Shown: one piece after another, positions 24,414-37,300 of the stretch
Layout of the letters: each line of letters starts with the position of its first letter
Position numbering within the stretch: position 1 is the first letter of the stretch
Source: Argopecten irradians
Lineage: Eukaryota > Mollusca > Bivalvia > Pectinida > Pectinidae
Direction of reading: 5' to 3'
DNA: 64,000 nucleotides
Assembly (NCBI RefSeq): GCF_041381155.1
Contig: NC_091134.1
Span: forward strand, 63,294,902 to 63,358,901
Made by a program: the position numbers and the translations under genes
Notes under the pieces: model-generated
What the model saw: the letters and a program-made list of their open reading frames with translations, nothing else
The model's database searches: none
Told to the model about the DNA's origin: nothing

Positions 24414-24599
24414 GTAAGATAAACTGTATATTTTCAAAATGTGTGGGGGGAGGGAAGGTTAAACAGACAAAGAGTTAAAAAAACAATTTACAATATTTTC
24501 TCGCAATATGTCTTTGTCTATCAACTGAACATGGTAAGACGACATTATCAGGAAATTTTCAGGAAGAACAGGAGGGGGGTTCAAAAGGAACTCTTACCA

Positions 24600-27500
24600 A
24601 ATTGGGAAGTATATAAAATGTGACTTTTATTTTAGGAAAATGATATAAGAATAAAAGTAGATAACTAAAGTACTTACTGTGACTTTATGGTACAGGTGTA
24701 GCACAGGTAAATACAGGTAAGTCATTTTCTAAAACAGACTATAACTTACCTGTAATTAGCCCCTATTTTTCTCTATTGTTCCTCCTCCTAATGTTAAAAT
24801 AGGATATGTTGGCTGAGTGGGAAGACACCGTATAGGTTCTGATATACATATGTACATGTAGGTTTTAGCTTGTTCTTTAGATATATTTGGAGGACACATA
24901 CAGTATTATTTCTGGTCATAATAATAAATAGTGTTTGTATATTTATTACAACTGTACCTGGTTCATGTGTATATGACAAACTTTACAGAGTTGAAATGTA
25001 CTGCAGCCATGTATCATTTATAATTATTCTGAATTTTTGTTGGAACTATAGATAATGAATTTTGTATCTTTTTTGAAACAATATGTGATTCTATTAAATG
25101 CATCAGTGACACATTCACAACTTATAAAACGTTTTCTCTAAAATAAAAAAAAAACCTGTAGAATGAACCTACATTTATTCATTTATATATATTTGAAATT
25201 CATCATTTCAATTTTTGTCATATTCAACAGATATAAAAAAATTGTTGGTTCTTTTTTTTCAGGCACCATGCATGCATAGTGACATGAATACAGAAAGTTC
25301 ATCCCTTGGACCTGTATACAAGTGTATGTATACATATACATGTACATACAATTAGCATCATATGAAGACTGAAGAATGTTGATTTGAATGCTCTTGAAAG
25401 TAAACTTTACCAATATGGACCTATAAGATCATGAACAGAACATTTAAACAGTATTAAGTTATTAAATGTTTCTTTCAACTGTAGTCATTAAATAAAATTA
25501 TGATGCAATACTTTTTCATTGTTTAACTTTGTAGAAATATTTGTTTATATTAGTCCTCTAGATCCAGTGATTATAATTCTTGCATCCATATGCCTGCCCA
25601 TTTGTTTGTCAGGGCTTGTGAGATAGCTTTTCAATTACTTTTAAAATATAAGGATTTTTTTACATATAGCAATATAGATACCATTGTCTTAGGATTTCTA
25701 AATTCTACTTTACAAGAGTAGACTCAACATATAAATCAAACCATAAAACTAGCAAGTTATCTGAAATGTTACAAATCTTTTTGTCTGAACCAAATTTCAC
25801 ATTTATTGTCTATGTGTAACTTGTACATAGACCATTTATGTATTAATACTGTAGTAACAGTGATTACAAACACATAGACTAAAATGTAGTATGTAGTACT
25901 ATGTTCATCTGTCTTTGATTTGAGTTCTAAACAAAAAAGTGGTACCTATTGGGAAGTTGTAACTTGGGCGGGGGGGTGAAATACAGAAGAAATAGCTACA
26001 CATGGAAAAAAGAAAGATATACAATACCATATGGATTCAAAGTTGCTCCAAATCAATGAGACTAAATAACCAAAAAAAAAGCCATGTAAACCCCAAATAT
26101 GCAATGACCAGATCAATGATAAAGCACCCTTCCACTTCCAGTTATCTGTAGCTATTTCTTCTATATTTCCACCCCCCCACCCAAGTTACAACTTCCCAAC
26201 CTCATGATTCTTCTGTCTTTTAGCCCCCACCCCACAACACACACATACCTGATTGATTGTCATGTTATTTCAGGTTCCTATTCAGGTATTATTCCTAAAA
26301 ACCAAAAAGGGTATTACACACTGTGTACTCTCAAAGGAGGGGAACCACTTCATTCAAAAATGGAATTTACAATTTCATCTTAATTTTGAAATTTTCAATT
26401 TAATTATTAATTACTGGACTATTAAAACAGTATAGAACCCCTCGGCTACAGACAAAGTACTGTGGTACACATTTCTCTTAATTAATTACTTTTCTTCCAA
26501 CTCAATCATCTTTTTCTCCAGAGCACAAAAAAGAACAGGAAACAACAGAAAAGGAAAGTAACATACATGTAGGCCTATATGTTTTCTGGAAATATATATG
26601 ATGTGTTAATTCTCACAGCATAGGCCTACATGAATGTGAAGAATTAAATATTATCAATATTTGAGAGAATTTCCTAGTTGTAATTCTATAGCAGCTACAT
26701 GGAATGAACGTTTACATATATACATTGTACAATACATATACATCATAAAAGTTTCTTTCCTTCCAGCTGGACATTCATGTCATCTCTCTCCAGAACTCAA
26801 ATATTGTTTACAAAAAAAACCAGAGACATAGATAATTTAATTAAATCTCTGCAAAAAACTACACGAATAATTGAACACATATATTGTACTTGTAAAATAT
26901 CTATGTATGAGCTAATTTATTTTCACATCTTTGACAGCTACATGCATGGACGTTGTATGGAACGTTTTCGTGTGGTTTTAAATGGGAAATTATGTTACGA
27001 TTATTTGTATTTAACCTTCATGATTCGGTTGATGTAAAATACGACGAATGCGATGCTGCAATAATTGCCCCTTGCCGTGGCCCCATCTCTGCATCGGCAG
27101 AATATTTGTGCCGATTTCCATGTATAAAGATGCTTTTATCGAAAAATGATTACAAAGCATTGTCATTAATGTAAGAATACTTCATTTGCACCAAATGTAT
27201 CATCTCAAAACAACAATTTACATACCACATTAGTGGTTTATCACACGAAACGAAACCGAAACGACTGAGAAACACATGTCCATGTTGACATTTCCACGCA
27301 GCCTCGTTTTCAGAGAGTTTGGCGAATTTATATTTAGAACTGTGCTAAATTTACACGGGGCTTCCCCAAAATTTCAATGGTCAAAACTGGACACCGCAAG
27401 CAGAACTTGACCATAATTATGGTATGCAATGACTTTTGGAAGGCCAAAGAACGCATTTAGACTGGTTTCCTTTGCCCGACTATTCACTTTAACTAGTAAG

Positions 27501-28380
27501 AGTATGTCTCAATGCATCCTACACTCTTTGGTATAATTTTTGTCATATTTTGTGATTGTTTTGCACTGTGCCAATTTTCTCCTTAATTACCTAAAGTTTC
27601 TGTTGTTTTCCTGTTAATCATAATATAATACTTTCATTGTAACTCTTCAAATTATGGAGAAATAAAGACATGAATGAACAAGTTTCTGCCCCTTAACGTC
27701 ATGGTTCCGACTTCTGGATTTATAAGTTATAACACATATTGACAAACTGATATCATTTAGTATGGACGAATACACGATAAACGCAACAAAACATGTATTT
27801 TGTATATGTGAATATGATCAAGGTGAATCAGTCCCAATGCTTGGTATGAAACATCAATATTAAATTCTTTGTCGATAAGAGTAAATCAATAAAGTTGTTC
27901 TGAAACTTTGTCAATATATATTTTGATTCATTATACCAGCATTGACTAATATTTCAGAAAATATTTTACACGACTTTAGCACTTTTGGAATGAAAAACCC
28001 CGAATTTCGGTGGATTCTGGGAATTGTGTCAATGTCTATTTATTTTAGTTTTATCATATCGGAGCTTGGCAGGTTCAGGTTGTAATGCTATTGGTATCTA
28101 TAACAGCATGTTGTTGACGTACAATAGTGTAATGGCCGATAAATGTACATTTTCATATTTTACGAAATCAATGTGAACATTTGTAGTTTCTACACCGTTT
28201 GCCGTATTTATTTTATATGTAAGTTTCAATAGCCCCTATTGTGGAGTTCAACTTGGTTTTGAAACATAGGCATATGCTTCATATAAAAAAAACCACACAC
28301 ACACGTGTGGCCGAAGTTAGAAAAATAATGTATGTCTAATTAAAATCTACACCTTTTTAAAGCCAAAGGAAAAACAACGA
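24600..28380. other. AT-rich stretch with no recognised gene
   Basis: No convincing exon. A motif related to the 458-bp element's end (TTAGACTGGTTTCCTTTGCC) is at about 27460-27480. A dyad of opposed stretches at 25950-25990 and 26150-26195 (GAAATACAGAAGAAATAGCTAC / GTAGCTATTTCTTCTATATT) forms a loose inverted repeat. Nothing else is seen. Confidence 0.4.
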
Positions 28381-28409
28381 AAGTCATATTTGTGTGGTAT
28401 GCGTCTTTA

Positions 28410-29771
28410 TCAATCCAGTTTCCAACCTGAGAAGGTAGATTCTCCAAAGTTTGTTCGGCTCAGAATGTTTCCGTGTCCATAGGTACTTCCCATACGGATC
28501 AGGACTCTATCTCCCTGATGTAAGGCGACAACAACAACAGCCGTCGTTTGGTGGACGTCGTTTACTACCTCAGCATCTGTCCACGACGATCCCGCGTACG
28601 CTCCATTCACCGCCAGGACGGTTTGGAATTGCTGATTCCCATAACAAAGTGACGTCCACGTTATTACGTAAGTTCCGGATTCTGGCACGGTATATATACC
28701 GTCGAAAGGATTGTAGCCGTTTCCATGGTCTAGTTTCTTGTGATCGTAGACCACTGTATTATCCTCGTGGTATTTCCGGTCTGTAGCTAGGCTGGAGTGG
28801 AACGCAACGCGTTGTCCTGGAGACTGACTAGATGGGGTGATACCTGCAAAACAGTGTAATGCTGAATAAAGGATCGAAAGTTTCCTCTCCAAGAATGAAA
28901 TATTTGGACAGATTGGTCACATGAATGGATCAATGGTCAGCTTAATATCGTCACACTAGTTTGATAAATTCAAATAAATGATTTCATTGGCGAATACGTG
29001 TTATTATACCAACACAGACATTACAATCAATTTGAAACATAAGATAACTTTTTAATGGAAAGTGAAGTATATGAGACGCGACAAACCATATATATTTTTA
29101 ATAGTTCTTGTTCCTGAACAACACAGCATAACAAGTATAAGCTTACGTTTATGAAACATTCTTGGAATTGCCGCCTTTGAGATATTCTGCTTACTAGTTT
29201 TCTGAGAGACTCTGGATCTAGAGGAAGACTTTTCATCTTGACGAAGCAAAGATTCGTAAGTTTCGTTGACGGAGAGATGAAATGAGTCCTGATTGTGAAG
29301 AGTGTTAGCAGTTGCATTTGCGAGAGATTGATAATTATCTGGAATTTTATCTCTCAATAGATTAAAATCCGTGTTCACATTTGCAAATCCAGTTGATTTT
29401 GTTTTATATGGGACAGTGTCATTGATATACATTTCCACATCTGTCACCCTGCCTTCCAATCTATCAACCATGGTGTCTTTGTATACCATTTCACGCTCGA
29501 GAGAAACCACTTTTTGTCTAAGCTGGGTGATTTCATTCTTCTGGTAAACCAAGTCTGATCTTAGCTGTTCTACATGCTTGTCTTTTTCGGTCAACATACG
29601 TTCCATTCCGTCAATTTTCTGGTACACAAAGGTCACAAGGTCATGCCATTGATTATCGTATTGGTCAAGGGTTGCTTCTTTTAGTGACCCAAAACAACCA
29701 GCTATGCACACAATTAAAATCAACTTCACAGAGGTAGAGGACATTTTGGCGTTAATTGAAACCATTGCCAT
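28410..29771 (-). CDS. Secreted coiled-coil C1q-domain protein, gene 1
   Basis: Two exons: 29147-29771 and 28410-28843, joined in phase 1 (donor GTAAGC, acceptor TTTGCAG), give 352 residues; the ATG at 29744 (MSSTSVKLILIV) places a signal peptide at the N-terminus and may be the true start. After the signal (cleavage near GCFG), residues about 45-120 form a heptad coiled coil (MERMLTEKDKHVEQLRSDLV). A Ser/Thr-rich link follows. Exon 2 is the C1q domain: RVAFHSSL, GIYTVPESGTYVITW, ALHQGDRVLIRM and the C-terminal FSGWKL, which are standard C1q positions. No collagen repeat is present, as in most bivalve C1q-like proteins. Expected role: secreted trimeric recognition lectin or opsonin. The neighbour at 34303-38627 has the same architecture and strand, indicating tandem duplication. 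Confidence 0.9.
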
Positions 29772-30254
29772 AGAGCTTCAATCTACTGATCTGGCCTATA
29801 TTTCTATCTCGTTTCTATTTCTGGATTACGTGACGATAAGATAATAATACTAGTTCTACATTAGTGATCCAAGTGTCCACTAGCGTACTAGCGTACCATG
29901 TAGGAAGTCGGGCATGTACTAGTTATAGTTTTCAAATGGGAACAACTTCAAGCACAACAAAGATAAGTGAACTTAAAAATGCTATATCACTAATAATTAC
30001 CGCATTCAATAGACGCTAACATAAAGATTGTAATCAGTGTATATTCCCTTTCTATAGTGGCTGGTGTTCGGCTGTGTCGCACTGTTACATTTGCGACCAC
30101 GCCAGGCAAAGAACAACAGTTGGCACACCCTGGCAGTTCTCACCAAATTACTGATGTGTATGTATACACACATCATATACAGCTGGGGGAATAAAATATT
30201 TGTACTGTGAAGAAAAAAAAACAAAAAAAAAAACAAAAAAAAAACAAAAAAAAA

Positions 30255-30645
30255 ACAGTGGGCCATGCGAAGAGCGACAACGCGACAGTGTACCAAGTGA
30301 ACAGTAACAGTGTGTCAAGCGAGGAGTGACAGTACGCCAAGTAAAGACCGACAGTGCGACAATGTGTCAAACTAAAAGCGAACGTGTGCAAAGCAAAGAA
30401 CGACAATGCGCAATGCAAAGAGCGATGGTTACCAAGCGAAGAGCAACCAACAATGTGCCAATCGAAGTGTAACGAACACACTCTTTGTTGCTCTTTGAAT
30501 GGCACACAGTCGCTCTTCTCTTGGCGCATTGTTGCACTGTCGCTCTTTGGATGGCACACAGTCGCTCTTCTCTTGGCGCATTGTTGCACTGTCGCTCTTG
30601 GCTTGCTCATTGTCACTCTTCGTTTGTCGCTGTGCTCATGGCAGG
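30255..30645. repeat. Two facing arrays of a 27-30-bp unit (foldback satellite)
   Basis: Left half (30255-30465) repeats variants of GCGAAGAGCGACAGTGCGAC; right half (30480-30640) repeats the reverse complement, GTCGCTCTTCTCTTGGCGCA, with a 57-bp block duplicated exactly but for one or two bases. An A-rich (A8C)n run precedes it at 30210-30257. Together they can fold into one large imperfect hairpin. Confidence 0.8.
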
Positions 30646-31144
30646 GTGTTTGTCAATAACAGATCCAAAAGATCCTTCATTTCAATGATAATGTTTCAAC
30701 GTCAATTTATGATATTCTATCGAAAAAGATATCTAAAAGTTTACATAACATACAGATCGTATTACCAGTTTTGTTTCTTGTGTGTCCTGATGATGGCTAA
30801 GGTCGTTCAATTAAGCTCTATATAATAAGTTAAATTGTTGTTGTGTTTTGTACGATTTGGATGACTTTACTACACTGTGTCTGTCTCTTTGAAGGGGTGG
30901 TATTGCCCAGTTTATAATGCTGTATCTCTGATCCATGAGCTGTATATTCTATCATCCACCCAGCAGGACATATCTAATAGTTATATAAAATTACTATCAG
31001 GTTTTCACTTCCATAATGCTACGAAGTTTGGTATGTCTCGACCACGAGACGGAACAAAAAACATCGCTAACAGAGATAGAGTTCTATTACGTAACGTGTC
31101 TTTTTCTCGCGTTTCCATTGGCTCAGCCCCCAGGCACTATTTAG

Positions 31145-31164
31145 CCATAGTCCCGGGACTATGG
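31145..31164. repeat. Perfect 20-bp palindrome of the ATAGT-CCC hairpin family
   Basis: CCATAGTCCCGGGACTATGG is a perfect palindrome. Related hairpins lie at 31595-31631, 33573-33602 and 33710-33760. Confidence 0.8.
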
Positions 31165-31594
31165 TTTCCTGGGTGACTATGGTTTGGCGCTGTTTTTTTA
31201 TTACGAACGTCTTATTGACAAAAATGACGTCACTGACGCTATCTGCACTGTTCGCTGTTCAACAAGCTGTGTGAGGACGACGTTTTGCAAAACATAATTG
31301 TCACGGAGACTTGAATGCTGACGAATTTACCAAAGAACAAAATAGCAAATTGAATTGAGCAAGCAACGAAATATGCAGTGAATATTTTCAAAGATTTCTG
31401 CCTGGAAAAATGTATTTAAACGCCCCCGAACATGGCATTTCTTAACGTTACACGTGGCCGCAATCGTTTAATTAAATTGTTATTGGTGATCATACATAAT
31501 TGTTTGTCTTATATTTTTTTTTCAATTCGTTATGTACTAAAACATTATTGCCTTCTTTTGAAGGCACTATGGTGTTATAGTGTATTCATGTGAT

Positions 31595-31700
31595 GGCATA
31601 GTACCCTCGCCTCCATCTCGGGTACTATGTCATCCCTCGGCATCATAAGAGCGCAGCTCTCTGCGCGGCCGAAGGCCGCGTAGAGCGAAGCTCTACTAAC
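31595..31700. repeat. Hairpin pair, GGCATAGTACCC type and GC-rich type
   Basis: First hairpin: GGCATAGTACC at 31595 against GGTACTATGTC ending at 31631. Second hairpin at about 31648-31695: GCGCGGCC GAA GGCCGCG with outer AGAGC...GCTCT arms. Neither has coding content. Confidence 0.7.
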
Positions 31701-32399
31701 CATAACACGTGTGTGAGCATATAGATTCCAATACATTTCAGTACCCCTTGGACTTTGAAATCGTGTCCCGCGGGAAAAGTCTCGCGCCACCATGCAGGCA
31801 GCCATGTTTTAATTCTCGTTATCAACACGACGAGATTTTAAATTTTCTCTGTAGACAAAACTTATGACCAGGACACACTTTGAAATTACTGTAAGTAGTT
31901 TTAGATAACTACACAAGGATAAGAACGACACAATAAATGTACTGGTCAAAATGCTATACTGGCGGAGATTAGAGAACTAAGGGAACCAGTCTACTGTCTG
32001 TGTGTTGTCAAGCGCACGGCACCGTTAGCCGTGACGTCAGGAAGCTTGGTGCTAAAGCTGACGCCACATATTCCCGCGCATTTTTGATACATGGCATGTT
32101 GCCAAGTTTTTCGCATTGGAAAGACACAAGAACGAAAAATAATCCAGTTGAATATTTCTTTCTGACCTGAATATGATGACTGCTAGACACAAATATTGAA
32201 GAATAGTATTTTTTTAAAATTACAAGTTTAAACAGTTTTTTTTATCTCATTCTGAGGTTATAATCCTAACTGTATGTAGCTGCGCTCTTCTGAGGCTTTG
32301 CCTTAAATTCATATTAATTTATCTATTATGGCCTGGTTGAGAGGGCTATTCACCTTACCGAGAATCCGCCGCTAAGCCCCACCACCTTAGATACCGTAA

Positions 32400-32560
32400 C
32401 TAAGTCCCACAAACATCATCCAATATGGCGGCCGATTATTTTGTGTAACGGAGATAATTTTTTCCGGTGCAGTGATTGGTCAATTAATTTTCGCGTCGGA
32501 AAGGTGAAGCCTCATAGGTAGCAGTGAACAGTAAGACCGAATGGCCATGGGTGAGATTTT
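32400..32560 (+). promoter_or_regulatory. Promoter-like block with YY1 and CCAAT motifs
   Basis: A consensus YY1 site (AATATGGCGGCC at about 32422), an inverted CCAAT box (GATTGGTCAATT at about 32473) and a GC-rich leader precede ATGGCCATGG at 32541, at once followed by a donor GTGAGA. This is a common layout for a first exon that codes only two residues. No downstream plus-strand exon could be joined with confidence. Confidence 0.35.
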
Positions 32561-33572
32561 TATTAAGCAGAAACCCCTGTTTTATTATATGCATAAAAAA
32601 TAAAAAAAATGTATATATCCTAAAATTGGTGAATTCAATCTAGAGAATTATATGCAGGCTTCATATTTGCATAAAGGAATTCCCCAAAATGGGTTCGAGA
32701 TTAATGGTTTAGAGGGAATCCGGATGTGCGTCTCAGATGGAAAAACTCAATACTGTAGCAGCAGAAATTGATAGACGGGGTACGAGGAAAGATTGCTCAA
32801 AAGTTTAATGATATACCTATGTCGAAATAGGCTCACATCCGCTATCACGGCAGTGATGCTTGGTTTTAAACTGTGTCCAAGAAAAAAAATTCTCATAGAG
32901 GGGGTGTAATTTTGGGTTGAAAATCCCAATTTTTTGCATTTAAAAAAAATACAAATTTGGTTACCATGGTTTTACAAGCTCACAAAACCACAAAAAGCAG
33001 ACCTGTCCAAAAATGAACTCTGCATAACAATTGCAAATGTTGTGTAGATTAAAAATATATATACTTTTATATAGATGTCATTTAAGGTTAAAAAGCTGTG
33101 TGTACAAAATTAAAGCCTGCACTTTATTTTGCTGAATTTTTCAAATCTACTGTACACTGCCACCATAGTATTGTCATGAGAATGGAATAGTGCCCGAGCC
33201 GAAGGCCATAATGGGTTTAGTACATCACCCTGACATGAGACCGTTTTTCATGTCATCGTAATAGAAGCACGTCAAGCGATACCTCACAATGCTATATTCA
33301 TGTCCACACCACGTTGTTACATTAAAAGTACAACATATGAGTTGTTGCAGAAATATGGGAGTCTATAAAAACGGGATTCAGCTTCACAAAGATTAAAAGT
33401 AGATCAATATAGAACATTAGTGAACTGTCTTCTGTATAAAAACACCTTTTACTTCCATTCCCGCACACAACAGCATGTCCGCCATCTTGACGTCTTGGTC
33501 GAAGCGCAACGTTATAATGACGTCGTGAAATGATGACGTCACAATACGTCAACGTTCAATTTCGCGCCACTT

Positions 33573-33602
33573 CAATAGTGCCCGCTTGCCCGGGCACTAT
33601 TG
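33573..33602. repeat. Hairpin with ATAGTGCCC/GGGCACTAT arms
   Basis: CAATAGTGCCCG, a four-base loop, then CCGGGCACTATTG. Same family as 31145-31164. Confidence 0.8.
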
Positions 33603-33674
33603 CAAATAGAACTCATGTGTGTAGCCAATCAGAATCCAGTATTCTGTCACGTGATGTACTAATATTCTATTATG

Positions 33675-33796
33675 GCCCTTTCCCTCGGGAACTGTTCTTC
33701 TATAGTGTTGTCTGGCGAGGTATAGTCCCCGAGTCGAAGACGAGGGGACTATACCTCGCCAGACAACACTTTAGAACTGTTCCCGAGGGAAAGGGC
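33675..33796. repeat. 122-bp near-perfect hairpin
   Basis: Arms of about 55 bp pair almost completely: GCCCTTTCCCTCGGGAACTG at 33675 against CAGTTCCCGAGGGAAAGGGC ending at 33796 (read as its complement), and inner GGCGAGGTATAGTCCCC against GGGGACTATACCTCGCC. The loop is about 13 bases (GAGTCGAAGACGA). The small gap GTTCT-TCTATAGTG versus CACTTTAGAAC holds the only mismatches. Confidence 0.92.
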
Positions 33797-34302
33797 AATA
33801 CTAGATTTAGTACGTCACATGACATTCATTATGACGTCATATATTTGGTCGCGTGTTCATTCCCGGGGGAAGATACTTTGATATAGTTCCCGTAGTCGGT
33901 ACAGTCTCCCGTAGTCAAGAAGGACAGGGAACTGCAAAAAAGATCATTGCTGTTATCCAATCGCATTTCTAGTAATTATCATGTGATGTTCTAAATATAA
34001 ATATGATTTTGACCTGTGAGTTGATAAAATCATGAAACGGAAGACGATCTTGTGAGAAGTCAATACTAAAGCATCTTCGGGAATACGTTGTTACTATACC
34101 ATGATATTTATCCCATCGTGAATATTTAGATTTGAAGTTTATCCACATTGTGTAATGATAAAATGTTTTGCAAAGATACCCACGTCTGAGCGATGATTAG
34201 ATTATCGACCACGTAAAGAAGTCATAAGTAACCTCTTTATAGATTGTAAAAGGACTTTATTTATAGTGACATAACAGAACAACTGGCAGACTGTCCCCCC
34301 TT

Positions 34303-37300
34303 TTACTCCAGTTTCCAGCCAGAGAATGTAGGCTTCCCAATATCGGTTCGACTCAAAAGCGATCCGTGTCCCCAATGTGCTCCCATCCTTATAAAGATGT
34401 GATCTGCTTCAGACAGCAATAGGACAACCACAGCGGTACTCTGATCATATATCTCGTTGTGCGAAGCATCTGTAAATGATGACCCCATTATTGCGCCATT
34501 GACCACAATAACAGTTTGAAAATATTGCTGTTTTTCACAGATAGACTTCCAAGAGAATACATACGTTCCTGACTCCGGAACTGTAAAAATACCGTCCCCT
34601 GAATTGTAGCCATTGCCATTGTTCACTTTCACCAGATCATATACGATTGTGTTGTCTTCATGCAAATTTCTGTAGCCGGAAAGTTCAACGTGAAATGCAA
34701 CGCGCTGTGTTAGGGAAGGGCCGACACCTGCAACACAAATGTGGCACGCAAGATAATGCAAAATTCGTAAATGAACTTTTCATTATTAACCATATATATA
34801 TTTTGGAAATATTACTTTATATACATAAAAATAAGTCCTATTGTAGTAGGGTCATATTTTATGTGAATTTATGTATTAAATAAAAGTGGTATAAAAGTGT
34901 ATTTAAAAGATGTTCCAATATTTACAAATATACAATTTGTAGTGAATAATAATATTAATATATATCTTTGCCGTGCTGTGTTTTACTCGCGTGCGTAATA
35001 TAACATATATATTCGCGAGCGCTGCGTTTGTCTATATGTGTTGTTATGTATGACACTAAATACATGTAGTTATTAGATAAGGGAGATAACTCCTATAGCT
35101 TTATTATTGATACATCCTATAAAGTTCATATATCTAACTAAAAACAGTGGAAATAGATCAATCTAGATCCCTACTTATAATCAACATGTTTACAAACAAG
35201 TATGTTTATACATGATATTATTCTAGAAAGTTCTAGAGCCTAAATTAATGATATGAACTTTATAGGATGTATCAATAATAAAGCTATAGGAGTTATCTCC
35301 CTTATCTAATAACTACATGTATTTAGTGTCATACATAACACACTCCTCCTTAAAGAAAAGAAAGTTTTCTTGGAAAGGAAACTTTCTTAAAATATCAAGT
35401 TATATTTAAATCCTTGATAAAGCATCAGCCAGAATATTGTCTTTTCCTTTGATATGTTTGATGTCAAGATTGTACTCTTGCAAAGTCAAACTCCTCCTGA
35501 GAATTCTTTGATTTTTGTTTTTCATTTTCCCAATGAAAGTCAAAGGGTTATGGTCGGTGAAGACCAACACAGGCACAACTGTAGTGCAGAGATATACATC
35601 AAATTGGTTCAATGCCAAAATCAACGCTAAACATTCTTTCTCAATGGCGGAATAATTTCTCAAACTTCTTCGAGAAATAACAAATTGGATGGTCAATTTG
35701 TTCAGAACCTTCTTGCATCAAAACAGCACCAACACCTACATCGCTGGCGTCAACAAACAGTTTAAACTGTTTATTAAAATCTGGAGCAGTCAGAACTGGT
35801 GAGTTTGATAGTATGGCTTTCAATTTCTCAAAGGCAGACTTACATTCGTTAGACCAGACAAATTTGACATTTTCCTTGAACAAAGCAGTAAGTGGAGCTG
35901 CTATAACAGAGAAATTTTGACAAAATTTTCTGTAGTATCCAGCCATACCAAGAAATCTCATCAGCTCTCTCTTGCTTCCAGGAGATGGAAAATCTATAAT
36001 TGATTCTACTTTGGCCTGAACAGGTTTAACCTGCCCCTGTCCTACAACATGGCCTACAAATTCAACTGTTGCATGACAAAATTCACATTTCAATAAGTTT
36101 ACAGTCATGGTAGTGAGTCTCTCGAAGAATTCACGAATCCCGCGTAGATGGTCTTCCCACGTGTCGTGGTAGTTGATGACGTCATCAATGTATCCATCAC
36201 AGCCTTCCAGGTCTGATATCACGCTGTTAAGAAGACGTTGAAATGTTGCTGGGGCATTCTTCATACCAAACGGCATAACTTTGTACTGGTACAAACCTTG
36301 TGAGGTTTCAAATGCCGACACTTCTTTAGCTCTTTCTGTTAATGGCACCTGCCAATATCCTTTCAACAGGTCAACTTGCTTACGTACTTGGCTTTGCCAA
36401 CATTGTCAATACACGAGTCAATCCTTGGAATTGGATAAGAGTCTGTTTTACTGACAGAGTTTACTTTTCTGAAGTCAGTACAGAATCGGTATGTCTTGTC
36501 TGGCTTTGGCACCAGAACACATAGAGAGCTCCATTCACTTTTGCTTGGTTCAATAATATCATTGTCCAACATGTTTTGAATTTCTTTCTTTAAATGTTCT
36601 TCTTTCAAAGGATTGACACGGTAAGGATGTTGCTTGACAGGTGGCGCATCACCTACATCCACGTCATGATAGATAGCATCTGTATCCGGAAACAAATGTT
36701 TATACTCAAGTATCAAATCTTTCAGTTCATTGCGTTCCTTCTGTACAAACTGGATTTATTCCTGATATTATAAAGCTTTTGAAAAATTATACTCTTCAAT
36801 GTCATCTTATAACATATGTAAAGGCAGCACAATTTCCCTCCAAAATTATGTGGAAAAGGATAGTTAACTCATCGATATCTAACAGTGAAAATATGTTATT
36901 AAGAGAGCGAATGCACGCGGAAGGAGATTTCCTAAGATTCCAATATATACATTGATTGATTATTATAAGCTGCATTTCGCCGAGAGTAAAGAAGTCGAGC
37001 CACTTTTGTCTTTCTGTCACGAGCCAAAATTACAGCTTATATGTTAAGACACTGACCACGTATTCTTTTTATCCTGGAAATTTACCAAAATGCATAATTT
37101 TATTTTTATATATATAACAGTGTTACATTTATTAACATATTCGTATCACAATGTTCAACAAACGTGTCCTACTTTCATACAATGGATCAACCAGTAGGAG
37201 GTCAATTCTCACCCTTCTCGTATACATTTGAACTTGATAACCGATTAAAAAAATCTTTCAAATTTTCTTAATCAAAGAGTAAAAGCTCAAAGCGGTGAAA

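Larger units (their letters stand above)
19586..24598 (+). mobile_element. Merlin/ISXO2-like DNA transposon with a nested insertion
   Basis: Terminal inverted repeats are perfect over 25 bp (19589-19613 against 24571-24595, core AAGAGTTCCTTTTGAAC) and extend to GG at 19586 and CC at 24598 with one mismatch. Inside lie a small acidic ORF (20165-20362), a tRNA-like stretch and a transposase relic of the ISXO2/IS1016 (Merlin) type. Without the 3143-bp insertion at 20517-23659 the element is about 1.87 kb, a normal Merlin size. No 8-9-bp target-site duplication is recognisable (TTATTGTTC left, AAATTGGGA right), so it is old or one end is altered. Confidence 0.75.

Noticed and set aside
30173-30825. 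Several overlapping ORFs rich in His, Cys and Ser
   Set aside because: They come from the facing tandem arrays and the A-rich run beside them.
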